Part shown: positions 8,878-17,167 of the stretch, piece after piece
How positions within the stretch are numbered: position 1 is the stretch's first letter
Layout of the letters: every line of letters starts with the position of its first letter
Source: JAHEKD01 sp965204695
GTDB lineage: Bacteria; Pseudomonadota; Gammaproteobacteria; Arenicellales; JAHEKD01
Direction of reading: 5' to 3'
DNA length: 64,000 bases
Assembly (NCBI GenBank): GCA_965204695.1
Contig: OZ242007.1
Span: 4,526,001 to 4,590,000, forward strand
Program-made: the position numbers and the translations under genes
Notes under the pieces: generated by a model
Seen by the model: the letters and a program-made list of their open reading frames with translations, nothing else
The model's database searches: none
Told to the model about the DNA's origin: nothing

Positions 8878-10209
8878 ATGAGTAAAAAATTTGATCGTAG
8901 TTGGCTGAATGAATCAGCAACATTTTCCCGACCGGTTATCCGTGAAATTCAACGGGCGGCCCGAGAAGGGATTTATGACATCCGTGGATTTGGCGCCAAA
9001 CGTTCAATTCCAACCTTCGATGATTTGCTATTCCTTGGCGCAAGTGTTTCCCGCTATCCATTAGAAGGTTACAGAGAAAGGTGTGACACTAAAGTCACCT
9101 TAGGCACACGCTTTGCAAAGAATCCGATTGAAATATCGACACCGATTACCATTGCTGGCATGAGTTTCGGTGCCTTGTCAGCACAAGCAAAAGAAGCCTT
9201 GGGCCGGGGGGCTTCGGAAGTTGGAACCAGTACAACAACTGGTGATGGTGGCATGACACCGGAAGAACGCGGTCATTCAAAAATTCTTGTTTATCAATAT
9301 CTCCCTTCTCGCTATGGCATGAATCCAGATGATCTTCGTAAAGCCGATGCGATTGAAGTTGTTGTGGGGCAAGGCGCTAAACCTGGCGGTGGCGGTATGT
9401 TGCTGGGACAGAAGATTTCTGAGCGTGTGGCAGAGATGCGGGATTTACCACAGGGTATCGATCAACGTAGTGCATGTCGTCATCCGGACTGGACCGGACC
9501 CGATGACCTTGAAATAAAGATTCAGGAATTGCGTGAGATTACTGACTGGCAGGTGCCGATATACGTCAAAGTCGGCGCCACACGAACGTTTTTCGATGTG
9601 CAGTTAGCGGTAAAAGCGGGTGCTGATGTAGTAGTTGTAGATGGTATGCAAGGCGGTACCGCAGCAACACAAGAAGTGTTTATTGAGCATGTTGGGATCC
9701 CAACTTTGCCAGCGACACGTATGGCAGTTGAAGCGTTAAAAGATATTGGTATGCATCGCGAGGTTCAGCTCATTGTTTCAGGTGGTATTCGCACTGGTGC
9801 AGATGTAGCAAAAGCATTAGCATTGGGTGCTGATGCAGTATCTATAGGAACAGCCGCGTTAATTGCGATGGGAGATAACTCTCCTGAGCACGAGCAAGAG
9901 TATAATGAGCTTGGCACGAGCGCTGGTTATTATGATGACTATCAGGATGGTAAAGATCCGAGCGGTATTTCCACTCAAGATCCTGATTTAGGTAAACGTC
10001 TTGATCCGGAATTAGCAGGACGACGTGTAGCTAATTATTTACGCTGTTTAACATTAGAAACTCAAACATTGGCTCGTGCTGCTGGCAAAAGTGATGTCCA
10101 TAATCTTGAACCTGAAGATATGGTAGCCTTAACCTTGGAAGCATCGGCAATGGCGAAAGTGCCATTAGCAGGAACCGATTGGATTCCAGGTGTTACGCAT
10201 AAATTTTAA
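8878..10209 (+). CDS. FMN-binding glutamate synthase-like subunit (GlxD/MgsC-like)
   Basis: A 443-residue TIM-barrel flavoprotein corresponding to the central and FMN domains of glutamate synthase. Visible blocks are SFGALSAQAKEALGRGA, TTTGDGGMTPEERG, KPGGGGMLLGQKIS, VVVDGMQGGTAATQE and SGGIRTGADVAKALALGADAV. The Cys-rich motif that holds the [3Fe-4S] cluster in GltB is not visible at the expected place after the last block, where GTSAGYYDDYQDG is found instead. It follows the GXGXG gene by 12 bases with a clear AAGGAG ribosome binding site. It should catalyse the reductive transfer step of the complex. Confidence 0.88.
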   Translation: MSKKFDRSWLNESATFSRPVIREIQRAAREGIYDIRGFGAKRSIPTFDDLLFLGASVSRYPLEGYRERCDTKVTLGTRFAKNPIEISTPITIAGMSFGALSAQAKEALGRGASEVGTSTTTGDGGMTPEERGHSKILVYQYLPSRYGMNPDDLRKADAIEVVVGQGAKPGGGGMLLGQKISERVAEMRDLPQGIDQRSACRHPDWTGPDDLEIKIQELREITDWQVPIYVKVGATRTFFDVQLAVKAGADVVVVDGMQGGTAATQEVFIEHVGIPTLPATRMAVEALKDIGMHREVQLIVSGGIRTGADVAKALALGADAVSIGTAALIAMGDNSPEHEQEYNELGTSAGYYDDYQDGKDPSGISTQDPDLGKRLDPELAGRRVANYLRCLTLETQTLARAAGKSDVHNLEPEDMVALTLEASAMAKVPLAGTDWIPGVTHKF

Positions 10210-10241
10210 CTTTAGTTTTATACACATAGAGGAAGAACAAC

Positions 10242-11552
10242 ATGGCAAAACAACTTTCTACCATCGCTAAACAAAAGGGTATTAAATATTTTCTGGTCAG
10301 TTTTGTTGATTTATTCGGTGTGCTTAGAGCCAAACTAGTTCCAGCACGTGCGATTGCTGATATGCAGGAAGAAGGTGCGGGATTTGCAGGATTTGCATCC
10401 TGGCTGGATATGACGCCTGCACATCCAGATATGTTTGCAATACCTGATCCGGACAGTTTGATTCAATTACCCTGGAAGCCGGAAGTAGGTTGGTTGGCCG
10501 GCGATTTATGGATGGACGGCAAACCTGTTGATGCTTCACCTCGTGTCGCGCTAAAGCAGCAGATTGCAAAAGCCGCTAAAAAAGGTTACCGAATGAAAAC
10601 CGGGGTGGAATGTGAATTCTTCCTGATTCAGCCAGATGGTAGTGCTATTGCTGATAGTCAGGATACTCAGGAAAAACCTTGTTATGACCAATCTGCGCTG
10701 ATGCGTCGCTATGACGTAATCAGCGAGATTTGCGACAATATGATTGAGTTAGGTTGGGGACCCTATCAAAATGACCATGAGGATGCGAATGGTCAGTTTG
10801 AAATGAATTGGGATTTTGATGATTGTTTGAAAACCGCTGACCGTGTTGTGTTTTTTAAATATATGGCCCGGCAAATAGCAGAAAATCATGGCTTGCGTGC
10901 GACGTTTATGCCTAAACCTTTTGCACATTTAACCGGTAGTGGATTACATGCTCATATTTCATTATGGGATCATAAAACGGGCAAGAAAAGCCTCTTTTCT
11001 AATAAGTCCGATGAATTAGGATTATCGAAGTTGTGTTATCAGTTTCTCGGCGGAGTGATGCATAATGTTGAGGCTTTAACTTCAATTTTTAATCCTACTG
11101 TAAACAGTTATAAAAGAATCAATGCGCCGCGTACTCAGTCTGGTGCAACCTGGTCACCTAATGCAGTGAGTTATTCTGGTAACAACCGAACCCACATGAT
11201 TCGTGTGCCCGGTGGTGGACGGTTTGAAATGCGTTTAATGGATGGCTCGGCTAATCCATACTTGATGCAAGCTGGAATTTTGGCAGCTGGGTTGGACGGG
11301 ATTGAGAATAAACGTGATCCAGGACCTCCACAGCATATCAACATGTATACCGAAGGACATAAAGCAAAAGGTGTTAAGAAGCTACCCTTAAATTTGCTTG
11401 ATGCGATTCGCAAAACCCAAGCAAGCAAATCCTTAAAAGCAGCCTTGGGTGAAGAGTTGGTCAATAGCTATTGCAAACTAAAAATGGATCAGTGGGATAA
11501 CTACACCAAATCAATTAGTCAATGGGAGTATGATAATACGCTGGATTGTTAG
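10242..11552 (+). CDS. glnT: Type III glutamate-ammonia ligase / gamma-glutamylmethylamide synthetase family
   Basis: A 436-residue glutamine-synthetase-fold ligase close to GlnT and gamma-glutamylmethylamide synthetase. N-terminal IKYFLVSFVDLFGVLRAK and GAGFAGFA blocks are typical of that group; catalytic residues are seen in GVECEFF, ANGQFEMNWD, GSGLHAHISLWD and RFEMRLMDG. Together with the three-subunit synthase upstream it forms the glnT-glxBCD or gmaS-mgsABC arrangement, in which an amine is captured as a gamma-glutamyl amide and then passed on. A GAGGA ribosome binding site precedes the ATG. No N-methylglutamate dehydrogenase (mgdABCD) genes are visible, so methylamine use is not established. 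The symbol is tentative. Confidence 0.85.
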   Translation: MAKQLSTIAKQKGIKYFLVSFVDLFGVLRAKLVPARAIADMQEEGAGFAGFASWLDMTPAHPDMFAIPDPDSLIQLPWKPEVGWLAGDLWMDGKPVDASPRVALKQQIAKAAKKGYRMKTGVECEFFLIQPDGSAIADSQDTQEKPCYDQSALMRRYDVISEICDNMIELGWGPYQNDHEDANGQFEMNWDFDDCLKTADRVVFFKYMARQIAENHGLRATFMPKPFAHLTGSGLHAHISLWDHKTGKKSLFSNKSDELGLSKLCYQFLGGVMHNVEALTSIFNPTVNSYKRINAPRTQSGATWSPNAVSYSGNNRTHMIRVPGGGRFEMRLMDGSANPYLMQAGILAAGLDGIENKRDPGPPQHINMYTEGHKAKGVKKLPLNLLDAIRKTQASKSLKAALGEELVNSYCKLKMDQWDNYTKSISQWEYDNTLDC

Positions 11553-11564
11553 CGATATTCATTG

Positions 11565-12107
11565 ATGCAGCTAGTTAATGGTTGGATAGAGCAAGCCAAA
11601 CAAATAGTTTCACCCAACTATGATGAAAGGCCTCAAGGTTGCCAGCCAGAGGTCTTTATTATTCATTCTATTAGCCTGCCACCAGGTAAGTTTAGTGGCT
11701 CTGGCGTTGAGCAATTATTCACGAACCAACTGAATCCTGCTGATGATCCTTATTATCAACAAATTCAGGGCTTGAGAGTCTCCTGTCACTTTTTCATTCG
11801 CCGGGATGGTGAATTGATTCAATTTGTGGCTACAGAAAAGCGAGCCTGGCATTGTGGTGTTTCTACATGTTTGGGGCGAGAAAGAGTAAATGATTTTTCT
11901 ATAGGCGTGGAATTAGAAGGGTTAGATAACTGTGAATTTAAGCAGGTTCAATATGACACTTTGATCAAACTAACCCATAGCTTGCAAAATACTTATTCAA
12001 CAATTTCTAATGACCATATTTTTGGACACCAGCATATTGCTCCTGGGCGCAAAACTGACCCTGGTTCGGGCTTTGATTGGTATTATTATTTATCGTCACT
12101 AGCATAA
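11565..12107 (+). CDS. ampD: N-acetyl-anhydromuramyl-L-alanine amidase
   Basis: A 180-residue cytoplasmic zinc amidase that removes the stem peptide from anhydro-muropeptides in cell-wall recycling. Length matches AmpD. Zinc ligands are visible as His in IIHSISLPPG near residue 35, then FGHQHIAPGRKTDPG near 155-165. No signal peptide is seen, in line with AmpD and unlike AmiD. The ATG at 11565 is preferred over the TTG just before it. It sits between the ligase and the DoeA-like gene, so it is probably cotranscribed with the island although its chemistry is that of peptidoglycan recycling. Confidence 0.9.
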   Translation: MQLVNGWIEQAKQIVSPNYDERPQGCQPEVFIIHSISLPPGKFSGSGVEQLFTNQLNPADDPYYQQIQGLRVSCHFFIRRDGELIQFVATEKRAWHCGVSTCLGRERVNDFSIGVELEGLDNCEFKQVQYDTLIKLTHSLQNTYSTISNDHIFGHQHIAPGRKTDPGSGFDWYYYLSSLA

Positions 12108-12121
12108 CTTAAAGGAAATCG

Positions 12122-13303
12122 ATGACTGCTACGCAACTAAATTTTTCTCTAGAAGAATATCAAGCTCGGCTGGCCAAAACGCGTCAAGCAATGGCTGATA
12201 AGAATATTGAATTGCTGATTGTGACTGATCCATCGAATATGGCATGGTTGACAGGCTACGATGGATGGTCATTCTATGTACATCAATGTGTTGTAGTAAC
12301 ACATGAGGGTGAGCCGGTTTGGTTTGGGCGGGGTCAGGATGCTCAAGGTGCTTTACGTACGGTTTTTATGTCAGATGATAATGTTGTTGGTTATCCGGAT
12401 CATTATGTGCAATCGACAGAACGTCATCCAATGCAATATCTAGCAAAAGTATTGCAGGATCGAAGTCTGCCAATTGATCGAATCGGCGTTGAAATGGACA
12501 ACTATTATTTCAGTGCAGCGTGTTATACGAGTTTAGTACAAAGTCTTCCAAAGTCAGATTTTATAGATGCAACAGCACTGGTTAACTGGCAACGAGCGGT
12601 CAAATCTGACCAAGAAATTGAATATATGAAAAATGCTGCGCGTTTAGTCGAGGCTATGCATGGTTATATTTTGGACAATGCCAGACCCGGTATTCGCAAG
12701 AATGAATTAGTGGCTGGCATCTATCATACTGGTATAAATGGTGTCGATGAAATTGGAGGTGATTACCCGGCAATTGTACCTTTATTACCATCCGGTCCTG
12801 ATGCGGCAGCGCCGCATTTAACTTGGGATGATCAACCAATAGCGAATAATCAGGGTACATTTTTTGAAATTTCTGGCTGCTATAAACGTTACCATTGTCC
12901 GCTATCCCGTACGTTATATTTTGGTAAACCACCACAGGCTTTTCTAGATGCTGAAAAAGCTCAACTTGAAGGTATAGAGGCTGCCCTGGAAATGGCAAAA
13001 CCAGGTAATACCTGTGAACAGGTAGAACTAGCCTGGCGCGAGGTCGTAGCAAAACATGGTATCGAAAAGGAGAGCCGGATCGGATATCCAATTGGTTTAA
13101 GCTATCCGCCAGATTGGGGAGAGCGAACCATGAGCTTGCGACCTGGGGATAAGACTGTTCTTGAAGAGAATATGACTTTTCACCTGATCCCAGCATTGTG
13201 GATGGATGATTGGGGATTGGAAATTACAGAAAGCTTCAGAGTAACAACCCACGGTGCTGAAGCATTCTGCAGTTATCCACGCAAGCTATTTATCATCGAT
13301 TAG
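12122..13303 (+). CDS. doeA: M24-family hydrolase resembling ectoine hydrolase DoeA/EutD
   Basis: A 393-residue creatinase/prolidase-fold protein with an N-terminal domain (about 1-170) and a pita-bread domain (about 175-390). Blocks such as LLIVTDPSNMAWLTGYDGW, YPDHYVQSTERHPM, VNWQRAVKS and GYPIGLSYPPDWGERTMSL match what I know of DoeA, which opens the ectoine ring to acetyl-diaminobutyrate. The usual metal-binding Asp pair of M24 peptidases is not evident (EISGCYKRYHCPLSRT), as in creatinase-like enzymes. The ATG follows AAAGGAAA. No doeB deacetylase or doeCD genes are in the window, so the true substrate may be another cyclic or N-substituted amine. The symbol is by resemblance only. Confidence 0.75.
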   Translation: MTATQLNFSLEEYQARLAKTRQAMADKNIELLIVTDPSNMAWLTGYDGWSFYVHQCVVVTHEGEPVWFGRGQDAQGALRTVFMSDDNVVGYPDHYVQSTERHPMQYLAKVLQDRSLPIDRIGVEMDNYYFSAACYTSLVQSLPKSDFIDATALVNWQRAVKSDQEIEYMKNAARLVEAMHGYILDNARPGIRKNELVAGIYHTGINGVDEIGGDYPAIVPLLPSGPDAAAPHLTWDDQPIANNQGTFFEISGCYKRYHCPLSRTLYFGKPPQAFLDAEKAQLEGIEAALEMAKPGNTCEQVELAWREVVAKHGIEKESRIGYPIGLSYPPDWGERTMSLRPGDKTVLEENMTFHLIPALWMDDWGLEITESFRVTTHGAEAFCSYPRKLFIID

Positions 13304-15115
13304 CTCGGTAATATCTGCCAGTTTTTCAGTTTGTACAATATCGATTAATTCTTTGATCGGAATCCGGCGGTTGGTTCGATGTTCGGTATAGTTTTGTTCA
13401 TTTGGGTCTTTACGCAGGTCTGTCTGACGAATCAGTCGTTTATTATTATCAACATGAAATTTTTCCCCGCTATGTGAATGAATAATTGCATATTCATCTG
13501 GAATCATATAGACCCGTAAAAATGATTCGGGGTATTGCCGAAGCAAGCTAAATCCATCCAGTTTTTTTGCTGTTGGAATCTGGTATATATCTAAAATGGT
13601 CGGAAAAAGATCAACAATAGAGACAAAATTATTAGCGTTTATTTTTAAATTTTCTATCTCTTCACTACTGAATAGATGCATTAGCGGTGCTGGAATATCA
13701 ATGTAAAGTGGTACGTGAATACCTTCTTGCCAAAAAACTTTTCCATGAAAGAACTGACGATGTTCATACATGGCTTCAGCATGATCTGCTGTAACAATTA
13801 TTATCGTGTTGTCACTTAAGCCCTGTTTTTCAAGCTCGTTAACAACTACCTCAACAGCTACATCGTTATAAAGAATAGCGTTATCGTATTTATTGATTAG
13901 CTGTTGTACGTTATTGGGTTCAAAGCGATCATCGGCGGGCAGCCATTTATGATACTCAGCAGGAGATACGTATGGATAATGAGTGCCAGCGAAATGAACC
14001 ACTCCAAAAAATGGCTGATCTTTTTTAGCGAATTCATTCAATGTGGTTTTGAATTTGCGTGCAGTAGTCATATCATAACCAATCAGAGAGGCGTCTACGG
14101 CTAATGGTGCTTGAATAGATTCGATATCTTTCGATAGAAAAGCGCGCCCAAACCATCCGTTCCATTGTAACCAGTGCGAACCGGTATAAAATAGATTCAA
14201 ATTTGCCTGTTTTAAATATGACCACAACAAAGAGGTGCGGTGTATGTCGAGGTTAGTCAGGTCAATGCCGGTAAAAATCAGTTCCGCTGAAGTATCTGTT
14301 GATGTTGTGTTTGAGACCGCATGATTAAAATGAAAAGAGTTTTTGAATCGTTGGGCCTGAAAGGGTGTTGTATCACGCTCATAGCCGTAGAGTGACATAT
14401 GGTCATAGCGCAATGATTCAAGGATAATAAACAAAACATTGAAATTACCACGACGAGTAAATTCAGGAATTGAATCCACCTTTCGTTGATAAAAATCAAG
14501 TTCACCACCGGGTTCGATTGCTTTTATATAGCGCGATTTTTCAAGGTTTAAGCGCCGTAGTTCATAAGTCAGTGACATGACCGGTGTGGTCAAATAATAC
14601 AGTTGCTTGTGTTGGATATAAACTAGACTGCTCATTGCAGTTATAAAAACAACTAGGCTTGCCAAGCCATGTGTTCGAATCAACGTTGCAAATGAACTTA
14701 AAGTCGAGCTGGAGTGATAGAAAAAAGCAAATGAAAAAGTAATGATGTAAGCCAGTAACCAGGGTAAATTAATCACCGAGACAAGTTTACTAGCACCTTG
14801 TTGCCAGTATTTTAGATTACCAACAACCAGGCCGATATCGACGGCTGTCAAAAACTGATAATAAACAGTGTAGATCGCACTTTGTATCCAATAGATAACC
14901 GAAAAAATGACGACGGAAAAAATTCCAATGATCAATCGCAAAGATTTATTGGGAATAGTTGTTATTATCAGACGGCTAATATAAATAAAGCAAAAAAGCA
15001 GTACAGCAATGAATAGATAGTGGGCAATATTGTCTATAATTAAATCGCCACGTAAAACTAAATCCAAAGTCACCAACACGATGGTAGTGGCTAATGGAAT
15101 AATAAAATTGGTCAT
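13286..15115 (-). CDS. Membrane-anchored sulfatase/phosphoethanolamine-transferase-fold protein
   Basis: About 609 residues. The first roughly 200 hold five hydrophobic helices; the rest is an alkaline-phosphatase-superfamily sulfatase domain facing the periplasm. NVLFIILESLRYDHMSLYGY marks the N-terminal metal site, with the nucleophile position near S/T residues of SNTTSTDTSAELIF, and NTIIIVTADHAEAMYEHRQF with FFHGKVFWQEGIHVPLYI the second metal site. The layout is like LtaS, YejM/PbgA and OpgB-type proteins that modify or sense envelope lipids and glycans. I chose the ATG at 15115 over a TTG eight codons earlier because a GAGG lies upstream. The 3' end overlaps the 3' end of the DoeA-like gene by 18 bases, tail to tail. 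Confidence 0.8.
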   Translation of the reverse strand: MTNFIIPLATTIVLVTLDLVLRGDLIIDNIAHYLFIAVLLFCFIYISRLIITTIPNKSLRLIIGIFSVVIFSVIYWIQSAIYTVYYQFLTAVDIGLVVGNLKYWQQGASKLVSVINLPWLLAYIITFSFAFFYHSSSTLSSFATLIRTHGLASLVVFITAMSSLVYIQHKQLYYLTTPVMSLTYELRRLNLEKSRYIKAIEPGGELDFYQRKVDSIPEFTRRGNFNVLFIILESLRYDHMSLYGYERDTTPFQAQRFKNSFHFNHAVSNTTSTDTSAELIFTGIDLTNLDIHRTSLLWSYLKQANLNLFYTGSHWLQWNGWFGRAFLSKDIESIQAPLAVDASLIGYDMTTARKFKTTLNEFAKKDQPFFGVVHFAGTHYPYVSPAEYHKWLPADDRFEPNNVQQLINKYDNAILYNDVAVEVVVNELEKQGLSDNTIIIVTADHAEAMYEHRQFFHGKVFWQEGIHVPLYIDIPAPLMHLFSSEEIENLKINANNFVSIVDLFPTILDIYQIPTAKKLDGFSLLRQYPESFLRVYMIPDEYAIIHSHSGEKFHVDNNKRLIRQTDLRKDPNEQNYTEHRTNRRIPIKELIDIVQTEKLADITELIDDK

Positions 15116-15174
15116 CGAATTGCTGCCTCGATCAATCAAGACATTATATGGAATATAATAGGATTATTACACGA

Positions 15175-15732
15175 TTAACTTTTAGAGAATTCATTATTCC
15201 ACAGTACATCGGACACGCCACTGGCGTGATTAATATATCTGCAAATAACAAATAAAAAGTCTGAGAGCCTATTTAAAAAATTTTGTGAGATTTGATGAGG
15301 CGAGTCTAGTGACTTATTCAAGCTCACCATTTTTCGTTCTGCACGTCGACAAACACTTCGGGCTAAATGCGCATATGAAGCGGCTTTAGTTCCTCCCGGT
15401 AAAATAAATTCTTTAAGAGGTGTTAAAGATTCATTGTAATGGTCCAATCTATTTTCCAGCATTGTTATATCATCATCTTTAACCAACTGATAATCAGGCA
15501 TGGCTAATTCACCCCCCAGATTAAACAAAATATGCTGGATTTGAATTAAATCGTTTTGGAGTGCTGCAGGAACCGATTCTGTTAATAACAAACCGATGGT
15601 GCAGTTGAGTTCATCAACATCACCCATGGTTTCAACTCTAAGATCGTCTTTATCAATTCTACTTCCGTCGGCGAGTCCAGTTGTTCCTTTATCACCAGTA
15701 CGGGTATAAATCTTAGTTAATCGATGCCCCAT
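15175..15732 (-). CDS. pduO: ATP:cob(I)alamin adenosyltransferase, PduO type
   Basis: A 185-residue enzyme that adds the adenosyl group to cob(I)alamin. The ATP-binding N-terminus is KIYTRTGDKGTTGLADG; DVDELNC near residue 39 and RSVCRRAERKMVSL near residue 125 are further family blocks. It implies adenosylcobalamin use or salvage in this organism. Its start overlaps the end of the small zinc-ribbon gene on the same strand by 20 bases, so the two are translationally coupled. Confidence 0.92.
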   Translation of the reverse strand: MGHRLTKIYTRTGDKGTTGLADGSRIDKDDLRVETMGDVDELNCTIGLLLTESVPAALQNDLIQIQHILFNLGGELAMPDYQLVKDDDITMLENRLDHYNESLTPLKEFILPGGTKAASYAHLARSVCRRAERKMVSLNKSLDSPHQISQNFLNRLSDFLFVICRYINHASGVSDVLWNNEFSKS

Positions 15733-15937
15733 TAATATGAACTCGGCGAGTTGATGAAGCTGCAGAGTTTATCTCTTTTTGTGTTAAACGAGTACCTCTA
15801 ATGTCAAATAATTCCGAAGGTGTGCTACTCAACATATGACTGCCACAGGTTGTGCATTCATACCAAATTTGTACGCATTTAGCGGATGTTTCAGAACGGG
15901 TCATGGCCATATGACTATGGCATTTTTTGCATTTCAC
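15713..15937 (-). CDS. Small zinc-ribbon-like protein
   Basis: A 74-residue protein with two CxxC knuckles, CKKC at residues 3-6 and CTTC near residue 29, and a hydrophilic tail. Two CxxC pairs about 25 residues apart fit a zinc ribbon or rubredoxin-like fold. It is first in a two-gene unit with the cobalamin adenosyltransferase, overlapping it by 20 bases. I do not recognise a named family. A redox or metal role, or a regulatory role on nucleic acid, are both possible. Confidence 0.7.
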   Translation of the reverse strand: MKCKKCHSHMAMTRSETSAKCVQIWYECTTCGSHMLSSTPSELFDIRGTRLTQKEINSAASSTRRVHINGASIN

Positions 15938-16229
15938 TAGCTATTTCTCCCAAGTACCGGTGCGGGCTATAGTACACATCATATAGTGGCTGGTAAAGTT
16001 AAAAATACTATATGTTGTGTTTTATCTAGTTTCCTTGACAATTTAGTAAAGTAATTCAAACAATTAATACTAATAATTAATAAACGACTTTAATTAACTA
16101 TTGAAGTGAAATTTTCAAGCTGTAAATTTTTTCCTTAATAATTTTTAGTAAGCGCCTTGTTTTAACTATGCCAGCGAAGTACTATGCGCTAGGTAATCAA
16201 TTCATAGATAGTATTTTTCGAGAAAGCTT
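15938..16229. other. Divergent intergenic region upstream of dapA
   Basis: About 290 AT-rich bases separate the minus-strand zinc-ribbon gene from dapA. A TTGACA hexamer lies near 16034 and could be a -35 box, but no convincing -10 at normal spacing follows. I see no gene, RNA or strong hairpin in this stretch. Confidence 0.3.
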
Positions 16230-17099
16230 ATGTTTAGTGGCAGTATTGTTGCGCTAGTAACACCAATGCATGATGATGGCAGTGTTGACTACGATTCACT
16301 GGCTAAACTGGTTGAATTTCACATTGAAAATAACACACAGGCGATTGTTTCTGTAGGCACAACTGGTGAGTCCGCAACCCTGAGTCACGAAGAAGACTCT
16401 GAAGTCACTCGTCATGTTATCGAATATGCCAAAGGACGGATTCCTGTGATCGCTGGCACCGGATCCAATTCAACGAGTGAGGCGATTTCTCTAACACAAG
16501 AGGCCAAAAGTGCTGGTGCCGATGCAGCTTTGATTGTTGCTCCATATTATAATCGCCCACCACAAGAGGGGATGTATCAGCATTTTAAGACAATCGCCGA
16601 GGCAGTCGATATCCCGATTATTCTTTACAATGTGCCCAAGCGCACTTCCAGTGATATATCGACTGAAACTGTTATTCGCTTAGCTCAGATTGACAATATT
16701 ATTGGCATTAAAGACGCCACTGGCGATATGTCGCGAGTGAAGCCAATGAAGCGCGATTGTGGTGAAAACTTTGTTTTACTTTCAGGTGATGACGGCACTT
16801 TTTTTGACTATATGGTAGAAGGTGGTCATGGCGTTATTTCAGTTGCAGCGAATGCCGCACCGGCTCATATACAAAAAGTTTGTGATTTGGCACTGGCTGG
16901 AGAGTTGGATCAAGCTAGAGAAAACAATCAGCAGTTAGAAATCTTATACGATACCATGGGTTGTGAGACCAATCCAATTCCAGTGAAATGGGCGCTACAT
17001 GAAATGGGGTTGATAGGACAAGGTATCCGTTTACCATTGATTAAATTGCCGACAGATAAAAGATCACTAGTAAAACAGGCAATTGCACAATTACGCTAG
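16230..17099 (+). CDS. dapA: 4-hydroxy-tetrahydrodipicolinate synthase
   Basis: A 289-residue class I aldolase-fold enzyme that condenses pyruvate with aspartate semialdehyde in lysine and diaminopimelate synthesis. SVGTTGESATLSHEE holds the conserved Thr-Thr pair, YNVPKRTSSD the Tyr, and IIGIKDATGD the Schiff-base Lys near residue 161. Length is standard. It is followed by bamC, as in Escherichia coli, which supports the gammaproteobacterial assignment. Confidence 0.96.
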   Translation: MFSGSIVALVTPMHDDGSVDYDSLAKLVEFHIENNTQAIVSVGTTGESATLSHEEDSEVTRHVIEYAKGRIPVIAGTGSNSTSEAISLTQEAKSAGADAALIVAPYYNRPPQEGMYQHFKTIAEAVDIPIILYNVPKRTSSDISTETVIRLAQIDNIIGIKDATGDMSRVKPMKRDCGENFVLLSGDDGTFFDYMVEGGHGVISVAANAAPAHIQKVCDLALAGELDQARENNQQLEILYDTMGCETNPIPVKWALHEMGLIGQGIRLPLIKLPTDKRSLVKQAIAQLR

Positions 17100-17167
17100 T
17101 GATTTCAGTCGAATTTAAGCTATCAAAGATAAACTCACATTGCTAGAAAAATTGGACCAATAAGTAA

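Noticed and set aside
10242..11552. Calling the island a complete N-methylglutamate pathway
   Set aside because: mgdABCD-type dehydrogenase genes are not in the window and the ligase could equally be GlnT.
12654..13196. A 180-codon open frame opposite the DoeA-like gene
   Set aside because: Lies wholly within a strongly supported gene on the other strand; composition is that of an antisense shadow.
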